From: Plectosphaerella cucumerina
Taxonomy: Eukaryota; Ascomycota; Sordariomycetes; Glomerellales; Plectosphaerellaceae
Assembly (NCBI GenBank): GCA_020746995.1
Contig: JAGPXD010000003.1
Coordinates: forward strand, 4,030,001-4,094,000
Direction: 5' to 3'
Length of the DNA: 64,000 bases
The position numbers and the translations under genes are program-made. The notes beneath the pieces were generated by a model, which had not been told where the DNA came from, searched no databases, and saw only the letters and a program-made list of their open reading frames with translations. Below, piece after piece: positions 13,509 to 23,947 of this stretch (the stretch's first letter is position 1; each line of letters begins with the position of its first letter).

Positions 13509-13885
13509 CGGGGAGATGATGTACATTTTCATGCGAAGTCTTCTTTGGCGGCTAAATGTGGCGGTTGACTGATGGTTCTATAGATCGGAAGCGAGGCGCG
13601 ACGACGACGTGATATTTGACACGACTTGTTTCCATCGAGTACTAGCCGAGGAATATTATGTTCAAATGCAACTTGATATAGCACGTTGAGCTTTATCCTA
13701 ACTCAATCGATTTTTGGTAACATATGTGTCCCCGCAGGTGGAGGCTCGGCCCCTCGGGCCGTTGCCGACGTTCATGGATCCTCATCCACTACAGTCGTGT
13801 CATCAAGGTCCACATGAGAACTTGCCCCTCACTTCTACGACGTCTCTCCCAAGAACACACATATCAGCAGTCATCAGAAGGCAAC

Positions 13886-15073
13886 ATGTCGACTCACGCC
13901 GAGGAAATCGGAGCCTTCCAGCTCTCATCGCTCGACCCCGCCGATCCGAGCTTCACGCCCCTCTTGTACCGACAGCGAGAGGAGACGTTTCTTGGTCGGA
14001 CCGTCCAGCTCAGGCATGGATCATACCTGAAGAAGTTCAACAAGAAGATCACTTTGGATGCACAGACGTCCATCGACGGAGAGTCGGCACTCAGCATCGA
14101 CAACATGATGCATCAATACGGGCTCACTGGCTGCATTGTTGTCCGCGGCGACACCATCCATCTTGAGGAGTACAGGCACGGCAACACACCAGCGTCCCGC
14201 AATGACATCCAGTCTATTACAAAGTCCTTCACCACCACAGCTCTGGCTATAGCCCAGCAGGAGGGCCGGCTATCAGTCAACGACCCGGTCTCCCTCCACG
14301 TCGAAGAGCTGGCCGACACGGTCTGGGCTGACGTCCCCCTCTCGGCTCTCGCAAGCATGTCATCGGGAGTCGTGGAGCCCTCTGATGACCCAAGGCCGGC
14401 CGACATTCCGAACCCGATGTTTGCCACAAAGCTTTATCCCTCCAGCGACGAGAACGCTGTTCTCAACTGGCTCAAGACCTTCAAGAAAGTGGCGGAACCC
14501 TGGGAGGAGTTTCACTACTACAACCCGAACTTCTACGTCATGTCCCTCGCAATCTCCAGAGCAGTCCAGCAACCGCTTCAAGACTTCATCTCGAGCCGTA
14601 TCTGGGAGCCGGCCGGAATGCAGTACGATGGATACATCCGAACCACCAGCGCCGGTCAGGTGGACGGGCACGGCGGCCTCTCCATCACCCTCTCAGACAT
14701 GGCGCGTTTCGGCCGCTTCGTCCTCGACGCTGTAGACGGAGGGAAAGGCGGAGCACCAGTACCTCACTCTTGGTTCTCTGACATATCCAGCGCAAAGAAC
14801 AGTACGGGGGCAAGGGCGCCCGGGGCCAATGACTCTCTCCCGGGCTTCGGTTACGAAGCCGGCTGGTGGACGCCCGATAAGAGTCATGCTCTCGCCAGCG
14901 AGGGTGGCTTTGCCGCGATTGGTATGTACGGGCAGGCAATCTATATTCTGCCAAAGCTCGATGCTATCATCGCGGTGCAGTCAGGCAACCCCGATCACTC
15001 GTCTGAGCCACTCACGCGGAACATCGAGCTTGCTACGACTATTGTCAGGATGTTGAAGGCAGAGACGTCTTGA
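13886..15073 (+). CDS. Serine hydrolase, class C beta-lactamase / NylB-like fold
   Basis: Intron-free gene for about 395 residues. The central motif S110-x-x-K113 is the acylating serine and general base of the beta-lactamase/penicillin-binding fold, and Y211-Y-N213 fits the second (YxN) motif. The C-terminal half carries the Gly/Trp-rich stretch seen in 6-aminohexanoate-dimer-hydrolase-like enzymes. The likely activity is hydrolysis of an ester or amide bond in a small molecule. No convincing signal peptide is seen, so a cytosolic place is likely. I chose the ATG at 13886 because its context is good and the 54 codons open upstream look like translated leader. The gene follows the dead permease in the same direction and may once have worked with it. 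Its real substrate cannot be read from the sequence. Confidence 0.85.
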   Translation: MSTHAEEIGAFQLSSLDPADPSFTPLLYRQREETFLGRTVQLRHGSYLKKFNKKITLDAQTSIDGESALSIDNMMHQYGLTGCIVVRGDTIHLEEYRHGNTPASRNDIQSITKSFTTTALAIAQQEGRLSVNDPVSLHVEELADTVWADVPLSALASMSSGVVEPSDDPRPADIPNPMFATKLYPSSDENAVLNWLKTFKKVAEPWEEFHYYNPNFYVMSLAISRAVQQPLQDFISSRIWEPAGMQYDGYIRTTSAGQVDGHGGLSITLSDMARFGRFVLDAVDGGKGGAPVPHSWFSDISSAKNSTGARAPGANDSLPGFGYEAGWWTPDKSHALASEGGFAAIGMYGQAIYILPKLDAIIAVQSGNPDHSSEPLTRNIELATTIVRMLKAETS

Positions 15074-15220
15074 GTACGCGGAAGCTCGGCGGTGACGCTA
15101 TTCAAGCCATCATCGTAAGAATACGGAGATACTTGATGCGAACGCGGTTTTTCATTTCCAAGCTTGCCATCCTGGAGACGCGCATGTGACCAAATCCCAG
15201 TCAATCAAACGTTCCACGAA

Positions 15221-15622
15221 CTACTCTCCAGCCCTGACACGGCAACACTGGTAGTTTGAAGGTCCCGGACAGTAACCTGGCAAAAGTCAGCAGTCTCTCC
15301 CAGGTCCCTTGCGGCTGAAGAACTCACCCTGGTACCAAGTACCACCAGGGCACCCCGATCCACCCGGCCTCCAGGTGCAGTGCGAGTACAGCCCGCACGG
15401 GTTCGCATCAGAAGGTTCAGCCCCGATCAGGCAGCACTTGACGTTGTCGGGGTCAGACGGGCAGGCGCCGTTCTTGGTCCTCCCACCGCGGTTGCTGCAG
15501 TTCGTCGTCGTAATGCAAATGCCACTTTCCTTCCAGAAGCCGGTGGCTTGGGATCCGGTGCAGCGGCCGTCAAGAGCTGCCAGGGCTACGACAGGTAAGA
15601 AAGCAAGATGGAGGAAGTGCAT
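15221..15622 (-). CDS. Small cysteine-rich secreted protein (116 aa)
   Basis: Two exons (15622-15328 and 15276-15221) joined over a 51-nt GT-AG intron give 116 residues. Residues 1-16 form a hydrophobic signal peptide. The mature part has 12 cysteines (21, 36, 42, 54, 63, 64, 76, 82, 91, 101, 109, 110), an even number as expected for disulphides, with CC doublets and a terminal CPGP...QCC pattern. I recall this pattern from N-terminal modules of fungal secreted hydrolases and from small effector candidates. It is best described as a secreted apoplastic protein of unknown role, possibly an effector. A TATA box sits about 93 bases upstream of the start. The gene is convergent with the serine hydrolase on its left. 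Confidence 0.75.
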
Positions 15623-15714
15623 GATGAAGAGGGGGGTCACTTGTTCGAAGAAGTAATATGAAAGAGACGTAGCCGAGGAAGCGTGACACGAGGGTGGAGA
15701 GAGAATACCTGCAG

Positions 15715-15721
15715 TTTTATA
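15715..15721 (-). promoter_or_regulatory. TATA box of the small secreted protein gene
   Basis: The minus strand reads TATAAAA, 93 bases before the ATG at 15622. Position and sequence fit a core promoter element. Confidence 0.55.
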
Positions 15722-15722
15722 C

Positions 15723-16407
15723 ACGAAGGCAAAGTCGATGACAGAATATGTTCCGAGACGTAATGCCTACCATGCATGTTGTCTTCTGTAAAACCACTTC
15801 ATCTCGGAATGTATTCTCCCCGGCTTACGTTCAGCGAGCACATGCCCTGCTTTGAAAAAGGCCCGTAGCCGAATCCACAATGTAACGGCATAGATCTGCG
15901 GACGAGCCACAACCTATGAAGTCTTGCAAGTCCCACTCCGGGTGTTGCAATTCAGCAGCTATGCGCTGGACCGATGTACTGGGCATGTCCCATTGGTTCG
16001 ACTTGAGGAATTTGCGGCAAGAATCTGCGCAGTCGTGGCGAAGGCCAGGGTTCAACATGACAAGTACCACCTTCCTAAAATGTTGGGCGGTGTCTTGTGC
16101 CACGCAGCATCCCCGCAGTGAGAACGGATTTGGGGAAGGGCGCCGGGAATTATGAGATGCCGGCCTTTCAGAAAGGTGCTCGTGGGAAGAAAAGACCATG
16201 TCGAGCCCGTTTCTTTTGTTGCAATACTGACCAAGGCGGCCTGGTTACATGTGAAGGCGCAGAGGGCAGATGTCTTCAGGCCAGGGAATGTCCCTTGACA
16301 ACCGATTTGAGCTGGGTCTTACTTCTTGTGAGCATGTCAGGCCGCGATGCCAAGAAGATTTGAAGAATGAACAGTCTTTTTTCATAACTTCTAAGCTGAA
16401 ACGGACC
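15723..16407. other. Intergenic region without a gene
   Basis: It lies between the promoter of the small secreted protein and the 3' end of the permease at 16408. Short frames here show no family resemblance. I see nothing else in it. Confidence 0.6.
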
Positions 16408-18601
16408 TCAGTGGACGGTCCCGTCCTGCGTGATGTGCACCTGGGCGATCAGGACGGCCAGTCCGACGACCATCGACACGCTGATGATTGGGAGGTTGAC
16501 CCTTGCAAACTCAAGGCTGCCGACGGTGATCTTTTTCCTCTCGAGGATGTTCCTCCAGAGAAGCCCAGCAAGGGAGGCACTAAAAGCGGAACTAAAGGCA
16601 CCGTAGTTGACCCCAATGGCCATGCTGTAGATGGTGGCCCAGTAGATGCGTCCCTCGATACCAACGCCGCTCCTGTCGTGGATCTCTTTCCACGTCTGGA
16701 CGACACGAGAGAGGAGGATAGTTGTGCCGATATTTGTTCCGGCGAACTGAAAGGGTCAGCATGAGGCAGGGAGGGGGTCAGATGAGAACTCACGTTGCAG
16801 AGAATAACTGAGAGGAAGCCCATCCCAGCAATGGCGCCCACGACGCCGGTCTTGTCTACCCAGTGCTTCCACCCGTAGGCAAAGGTGGCGACCCAGGTCT
16901 TTGAGACAAGAGCCTGGACCAGGATAAACATGGCAAATGCAAATGGGATGAGGGCAAATGGAAGGTGGGAGAAGACAGCCATGGTGGTGGGGAAGGTCTT
17001 GCGGAGGTATCGAACGAGCTGGTGGAAGCTGTCGACAAGATTTGTTGGCTTTGGCTTGGGTAGAACGGCGGCCTCCGAGGAAGATATGTCCTTCTCGTCC
17101 ATGGCCGAAGCCTGTGTTTTGCGGCTCGTCTTCTCCGTCTCGCTCCTCATGGCTGTCGTTGGGCCAATTTCCATGGACGCCCTGGTTCGATCCAATGAAG
17201 CCCGTAAGTCTTGTGCTTCATCCTCCTTGAGAGCTCGACGTCTCTGCTCGGCGCCATCCTGGGCAGTCTGCTGAGCAGCCTTGCGAGTTACCCAACCGTA
17301 CCCAATATCCCAGCAGAACATGATGAATGCGGCGGGGAGGGTGACGAGAAAGACAGGGTGTTCGCCGGTGGCGTTGCTCGCGGCATTGAGTGCGAGAACC
17401 GCAGCCAGGGTGACGGCCATGACGACAGAACCGACAATGGCCGACTTGCCGTCGAGGAAGGGGTTGAGAACTTCTTCGTGCATGAGGAGTTCATTGTCTT
17501 GCTCGGGTGATCTCGGCATGTTTGGATTCATAGGCGGCAACTCCTTGATGTTCCTGGGCAGTTCGTGGATTTCAATCTTGGACGGGATCCAGGGGTTCTC
17601 GATGCCCTCATCCTCATTGAAGACGAAGTAGAAGAGGAATGGAAGCAGTACGACAGCGGTGACAACAGCTGGCACGACCATGTTGGCGGTGTAGTAGATG
17701 AAGCGGATCTTGAAGGCACCTGCCAGCACGAGGTTGGTCGGGTTGCTTGAGACGAGGATGGCGGAGCCAATGTTGGCAACGGCGAACTGGCTGAAGATCC
17801 AAGCGCGAGGCGGCATGTCCTTGGCCACGCGGGTCATGTAGGCGAGGAAGGCAGTCCCACTAAGAATGACGGGGTCGTTGCCGATGCAAGTGGTAAGGGC
17901 GAAGAAAAAGGCATAGAGATAGATGAAGAGCCTGCGGCCGTCGCTCTGGCCTTTTTGCAGGACCTTGAAGGCGAGGAAGCGGATGAGGCCTGATGCGTCG
18001 ATGGAGATGGCGATGTAAGCTAGGGTGATGAAGAAGAGCATGATGTCGAGGGGCGAGATGTCATTGGCGCCGAGGATTCCCTGGCGGACCTCCTTGCCAC
18101 CGATGGCGCCGATGGCTAGGAGAAAGAGGTCGGCGATGATGGGCGCCGTGATGAAGTTCATGGGGAAGAGGAACTTTCTGAACCGAGGCTGGAGCGGTTT
18201 CCGGGTGTCGGCCTGGCCGGTGCTGTCGCCAGTGGAGCTTGACACGAGTTGCGGCGAAGATGTTCGTCTTTCCACATGGAAGACATCAAGGTCGGACTCT
18301 CTCGTGCGGCTGGTGAGATGGGAAGGGTCGTCAGGCACTCGTGGGGGCAGAATTCTCAGCCGGGCTGAGAAGTCGACGACTGCGTCACACCAGGTGACGG
18401 GGATGTAGATGCGGATATGCCATGGCCAGAGCACGTTGATGTCTACAGGGGAAAGATGTCAGAGGCAAGATAAGAGGCAGGCGTTCCAACACAGGAGGAC
18501 TTACTGGTGAGTACAAAGACGATGAGGGTGAAGATGGCCCGCCATTCCCTGATGCCCTCCGTCTCGATGCTCAGGGGATCGCGCTCAAACGACCAGAACA
18601 T
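16408..18601 (-). CDS. ArsB/NhaD-type ion permease (694 aa)
   Basis: Exons 18601-18505, 18442-16794 and 16746-16408 keep frame over two introns and give 694 residues. The protein belongs to the ion-transporter superfamily of arsenite permease (ArsB) and NhaD-type antiporters. There are about 11 membrane segments, the loop motifs CIGNDPV, SSNPTNLVLAG and near the C-terminus AGTNIGTT, which are the repeated re-entrant loops of this fold, and a long charged cytosolic loop of about 130 residues in the middle. It should sit in the plasma or vacuolar membrane and move an anion or Na+/H+; the substrate cannot be told. The start at 18601 is the first ATG in the open frame. A short upstream frame (18677-18585) overlaps this start in another phase and could lower translation. 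The gene is divergent from the membrane-protein gene to its right. Confidence 0.85.
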
Positions 18602-18677
18602 GACGCCGAGTTTCAATGGCCAGAAGAAGCAGGCGTGCTAGCTCATCCTCGGAGATGATGCACAAGCAGAGAACCAT
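18585..18677 (-). promoter_or_regulatory. Upstream ORF overlapping the permease start
   Basis: A 30-codon frame starts at the ATG at 18677 and ends 17 bases inside the permease coding sequence, out of frame with the ATG at 18601. If the transcript is unspliced here, ribosomes using it would bypass the main start. It may instead be removed by an undetected leader intron. Confidence 0.4.
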
Positions 18678-19477
18678 CTTCCCCGACTTGAGGGGTCGTA
18701 AGGGTAGAAGAGAGCCCGTCCCGTCGCACCGGAGCGTCATCTTACTTTCCGGTGTGCCCCCTAGTCAGCCCGCATATGTCGGTGCTTTGATCCCACAGGG
18801 CGCCCGCCCTACCACGGCCCATCCGAGCTCGCCTCGGAGGGCTGCGCCTCGGGCGATCCTGCAAGTGTCCATCACGCGACCCTTCTCCGCTTCTGGACAC
18901 CGAAAACTAGGCCAAGGCCACCAACGATGCACGTTGATCAAGGCGCGCCGCATTTCCGATTGCTTCCCCCCTCCTCGCCCTGCGGCTCGAGTCGGGGAGG
19001 GAGGGCACAGCCGCCGCCGGCCCGTCCCCGTGCAACATCCATTCAAGTCGTCTCGACTGCCCACGGGGGCAATGACTCCATCGCCATTCGACATCCCAAG
19101 CATCTCACAAACCCTCCTTCAACATCCCATCCCACCAAGACGAGCCGTATCTCGGTCACCTTGCCATGGTTTCCACGCCATGTATCTTCCTCCCGACTTT
19201 TCATTGACGGCACGCTCCTCCTCGGCAGACGCCAACGTGCCGCAAGTCATTTGTGCCTGGCCACTATCTGGGCAGTACGGCTTTGGAAGCAGAATACTGT
19301 CAGTAACCGAGCCCCAGCACATCATCTTCACCGCGTCCGGGGCAAGAAAGCTTGGTCTTCTTGTGACTCCCCACGCCGCGATTTAAGCTCTCTCGGGGGG
19401 GCTTAGGACTCGTTTCACCCCGCAATTGCCCCGCAAGCGTGGATCTAGGCTGATTTTCAGGTCTGCGACCGTTGAAG
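18602..19477. other. Divergent promoter region with an unresolved 5' exon
   Basis: Both neighbours are read away from this region. It must hold the promoter of the permease at 18601 (minus) and the 5' end of the membrane protein at 19478 (plus), whose first exon I could not place. Open frames of 150-250 codons on the plus strand are Arg/Ser/Pro-rich and not convincing. Confidence 0.5.
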
Positions 19478-20944
19478 ATTCTACCTCCTCGTCAGTACCT
19501 GCGTCTTCGCGCGCAAGAGCCTCTGGTTGAGGAACACGTTTCTTGCGGCGACGTTGCTTTTTCCCGTGGTAGCCGCTCTACACGCTATTGTGCTGGCTGC
19601 CAAGCATGTCGATGGTACGTTCCAGGGGAAGAGGTGGCCCGGCAGCCAGCAAGGTTGACGATGCTCCGCCCACTTCAATTCCACGCCGACTGCTCCCTTT
19701 GCAATTCAGGACTGACAACGTCAGGCGCGGTCGACATGGACATCTATGGGGCCTTCCAGCTTTGTTCCCTGGGCCTCGTCGCCGGGACGCTGGCCGTGAG
19801 GATCAGCAAGACCTACTACGCGACGCCCGGGCGCAACACAATCTTCATCTGGGTCACCCTCATTCTCGCCGGTAGATCTCTACCTATCTCCAACCACCCA
19901 CTTTTGTGCAATAGATCTGACAAGTATACCTAGGTCTCCTGAGCCTGGTCGTCGAATTCTTCCGCGCTTCCCCCAGGAGATGCCCCGGTTTCAAATACGG
20001 CACAAATAACTGCGACTTCATCTGCTCCGAAAAGGATGGCCCATATTCACCCCTGCGACAGGGTGCGGCGAGCGATATTTATGTCATCGAGGCACCGACA
20101 CTTCTCACATTCCAAGCTGGTGTACTCCTCTCTGCAGGATGCTGCGTCCATGCCGTCGTGTGGATGCTCTACATGCTGGAGAAAATTCTCCGAGAGGAGG
20201 AACGCAGCAGGTTGGAGAGGAGGGAGAGTCACCTGCTCCAGACCCTGTCGCACCGCACTTCAAGTATTGGCATCCGTCAGAAGACACCCGTCAAGACACG
20301 CATCATCCTCGTCGTCTTTGGGGCGGTTGGGCTGGCGCTTCTTGTGGTAGGAGAGCGCAACTTTTGGTCCGAACCTCTCTCCTTTGAGATCGAGACGCTT
20401 TCCGGCGTCGGTAAGTATTGAAAATCTGACCGATGTTCAGAAATGAACTGAGCTAACATCAACCTCTCATGCAGGCCAATGGTCCTCCATCGTCACGGCC
20501 GTCCTCGCAGCAGCTGGCTCCCTGCTGGTCCCCCTACACGAAGACATGGCCAAGGTCAGGAGAGATCGAGAAAACGGGCGCCCAAGCCGTAGTAGGCGCA
20601 GCTACAAAGTTGCCGAGCGTTTCGTCGATCTTGAGCAGATGCTCGACAGGTTCCTGAAGGTCGTTGCTGGTAGGACCTCGACAGACTCGACGGAAGCCGA
20701 GTACCCCAAGATTCCAGGAGAGGAGCACCGGAACCCGGAGATCTCGGGCCTGGCAGCCGCAGTGGAGAACTTTAATAGGTCGCGCACCCCCAGTGTGAGG
20801 AGGGAAAGCAATGAGGGAGACGCTGGCACGGAGGAGGAGGACCTGGAGTCACCAGGAGGAGCACACGCTCGGCAGGACAGTGGTGGGTTCCTGGCGGTTC
20901 CGCGAACAGATTCGAGGAGGAGCGGTGTACATTACAATTTGTAA
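19478..20944 (+). CDS. Uncharacterised multi-pass membrane protein (5' end unresolved)
   Basis: Four exons are clear: about 19478-19614, 19725-19871, 19934-20410 and 20475-20944, all in one frame across GT-AG introns and totalling about 410 residues. There are six or so hydrophobic segments. Between the third and fourth lies a lumenal or external loop with paired cysteines. The C-terminal 120 residues are hydrophilic, acidic and probably cytosolic. I recall conserved hypothetical membrane proteins of this shape in Sordariomycetes but no known function. No ATG lies in frame after the stop at 19473-19475, so at least one short upstream exon must exist between about 18.9 and 19.45 kb. The supported part begins within the first membrane region, and the true start is open. 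Confidence 0.65.
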
Positions 20945-21263
20945 GTCATGGGAAACAACAGCATGGGACGTTTGGGCCGGCAATAGATAGGTTTCTAGAC
21001 ATTGATGACATTGATGACTTCATGTTTGATCAAGGAAGACCAGCACGTATAATTCTGACCCTGGATGGATCTTGATTTTATTCTCTTCCGGCCTCGACCA
21101 AACCTGACCCCAACAGCGTCACCGTTGCTAATTTGAGCAATGGACTGTTCAAATAGCCTCAGTGCCGACTTGGAAATGTTCTGAAAAGTGATCAATTGAC
21201 GCAGAAAGTATCTTCAGCTTCAAATTCTTGTCTCCTTAGAGCCATCTAAGCCTCGCGACAACC
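20945..21263. other. Short convergent intergenic gap
   Basis: It separates the 3' end of the membrane protein (plus) from the 3' end of the subtilisin remnant (minus). It is AT-richer than its neighbours, as expected for terminator and untranslated sequence. No gene is seen. Confidence 0.6.
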
Positions 21264-23600
21264 TCACACCGTAGTCACCTCTGGCACCGGAGCCGACACA
21301 ATCGAAGCCGAGGGGCACTGCAACTCCTCAACGGTGAAGCGCACACGCTCGCACCCCTCGGGAATCTCGACAGCACGCCTAACGAGGCCTTGGCTGCGCT
21401 CACAGGTGTAGTACAGAGGCACCACATCTGTAGATGCACACAGTAGCTTGTCCTCACAGCGCACTTCACAGTCAAGCATCGACCAGGCGCCCGTCACCTG
21501 TGAGCGCGGGCGGAAGTAGAGAAGACTATTGGCGTTGGTGTGCACACTCATGTAGACGCTGTTGAGAATGTTGTTGCCGTTGGGGCGAATCACGTAGCCT
21601 TCGAAAGTAAACTCGTGGCCCGGGTCGGTCTGCAGGCCGGTGAAGTCGACGGCGAGGAAGTCGGCGTACGCGTAGGTCCCAAAGACTTCCTGATCGGCGC
21701 CGACACGGGCAGTCAACTTGATGGGGATTGCTTCGTGGTCACAGGGGCGGACGGGGATGACGGTGGGCTCGGGAGGCGCCTCTGAGACGGTGCTGGGCGG
21801 GTCGGGAAGCTCACCCGTCACATTCAACCAATGGGACAGTCTGTACTGCCAGTGCTTGATGTTGTGCGGGTCGCCGTAGGTGCGGAGGACGCGGCCGAAG
21901 AGGCGGTACTCGCCAGGGGGAATCTCCTCTCCATGCGCGAAGATGCTGCCGGAGTAGAAAGTGGAGAGGCTGCTGCGAATGAGGTTTTGCATCGGGAATC
22001 TGGGGATGGTATCGCTGAGGCCCTGGGGAGGTCCAATGAAGTGGCCCTTGAAGTTCTTCTCACCAACGACGGGAGGGTATTGCCAGTCGTCCTCGGTCCA
22101 GTTGCGAGAAACCCACTAAAAGGAGAGAAGCCGATGTTAGTTGCTGGAGGATGGAATGAGCAAAAGTTGGTACTCACATCAAAGCTCATCTCGCGAGTCG
22201 AGAAGAGCTGATTGTAGTAGAGCTGGGGGGTGACGCCACGCTTCACGGGCTTCTGCACGCCGTCTACCATGCCCTCGAGCCAAGCGGAGAAGTAGACGGG
22301 GACACCACGCTCAATCTCCCAAATATCTTGAGCGTAGAGGGAGCCCTTGATACCCAGGGACTGGGTTAGCTGCTTGCATTGAGGTACGCACTGGACGATC
22401 TGTTCTCGCCCATGTAAGACACACGCACGACCTCGCCATGGGAACCGGCAACGACGATACCACCGCCATAGATCGGCAGCATGTCGGCGTTGACGTCGGC
22501 CGGTTCAGTGAAAGTGACTGTGATGGTTCGGCTTTCGCCTGGCTGAAGAGTGAAAGTCTCGTCTGAAATCACGGCTTCGGCGACGTTGCCGGGCTCAGTG
22601 ACCAGGGGTGGGTCAGTGCCGATCCAGGCGTTTGACTCAGGTCGGGTGCGTGTGGTGCTGCCGGGAGCGTGAGAGAGTTCGTAGTCGACGGCTTTGTCGC
22701 CTGAGTTGGCGACTTCAAAATTCTGCGTAGCCACAAAGTTGGTGGTGTCGTTGAGGTGAAAAACGGCGGGGTTGACCGTTGTGGTGTACTCGATGGCCTT
22801 GATGGTCGACGAGGCCGGCTCCCTGATGAGCGATGGACCTATGAGAATGTGCAGTCAGAATCAAGACCTCGGCAGTACCATGGACGCAAGCGTTCGACTC
22901 ACGCAAGGTCAGCAGTGCCAAAGCCATGGCGGACAGGCTTGCCGCTGGCGATGAGCCTCCTGTATGTCGAGGGAATGGCATCGGCGCCCATCTCAGCGAG
23001 GCCGCCACGGGAGGCGAAGAGCAGAGCAACAATGCCGGTGAGCTGCCAAGCAAGTCAGTTCAGTCTTTCGCTTCATGAAACCTCTTCCGCCCTCGTTGCA
23101 TCACTCACGTAAGGGGTCGCCATGCTCGTGCCCGAGTGAATGGCCCAGCTGCCGCCGCTCACAGGCCAGGTAGAGAGGATGTCACCGCCGGGAGCCGAGA
23201 TCTCAGGCTTCATCCTGGCGTCGAGCGTCGGGCCCCAAGACGAGAACCAACTCATTCTGCCGGCTTCGAAGCCCGGATCGCCGACGACGACTGGCGCCTT
23301 CTCGCTGTCGAAATCAAAGGTGATGTCGTTGCCGGCTTCGATCTCGGACATGAGCCAGTCACCGTCCTCATAAGAGATGAGTCCGACTTAAAAAGGCGTG
23401 TCAGCTTTGGCCAGTCAAAGGAAGGGGCAAGGAACAGAGACGGGGTGAACTCACATCCCTTGGCTTGGTTGCTGTCGTAGATCTCACGGTCCGGCAACAC
23501 CCAAGACGCGTTCTCGAAGTTGTAGAAGAAGGCAAAGTCAACGCGCCCAATCAAGGGCCTGCCATGCAGGTACCAGCTGCAATCGTTGCGGCTGTTCGTC
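21264..23600 (-). pseudogene. Truncated and frameshifted subtilisin-like protease (peptidase S8)
   Basis: The remnant reads, from its 5' side, through part of a PA-type insert, the region leading to the active-site serine (GTSMATPY, in the exon 23386-23109), and the C-terminal beta-sandwich domains to a stop at 21264. Further exons are 23042-22903, 22838 to about 22380, 22177 and upstream, and 22115-21264. The N-terminal propeptide and the catalytic Asp and His regions are missing. There is no room for them before the transporter gene that ends at 23948. A frame change lies near 22805-22815, and the frame is broken again near 22366-22400, where no canonical intron restores it. The family normally has about 850-950 residues. 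Without the Asp and His it cannot be an active protease. Long exons on the C-terminal side are still open, so decay is not ancient. Confidence 0.75.
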
Positions 23601-23947
23601 GTCATGTCAGCTCGTAGTCTCTCTGGCCTCAGTTCCCGTCCTTGCAACAGGGTCTCACGCACGGGTGGATCAATGTGGCCTCACGGCGGGCCGAGGGCGC
23701 GTTCAATCCAAAGATTGGAGTGTGGTTCTTGTGAAGTAAAATGGCATGAAGTTGGCAGCGGAAGCGGGGAAAGACCAGGTGAAGACGGATCCTTCGTTGA
23801 TCGGCATGGGCTGCTTTGATATGTAGCCACGTTGCATTGACCGGCTGTCTAAGACCCAGCAGCCCGGCTCGGCTCTAAGTTTCCTATACTATAAGATTTA
23901 AAGAACTACGTAGTCCTCTTTTCTCCTGTAGAGTGTTGACCCAAAAC
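23601..23947. other. Short intergenic gap, probable deletion scar
   Basis: Only 347 bases lie between the 5' end of the protease remnant and the 3' end of the transporter. I find no trace of the missing protease N-terminus in it, which suggests deletion and not insertion of a separate gene. Confidence 0.45.

Noticed and set aside
18616..19406. Two overlapping plus-strand frames of 256 and 159 codons
   Set aside because: They are Pro/Arg/Ser-rich with no recognisable fold. A real 5' exon of the membrane protein may be hidden here, but neither frame could be joined to it convincingly.
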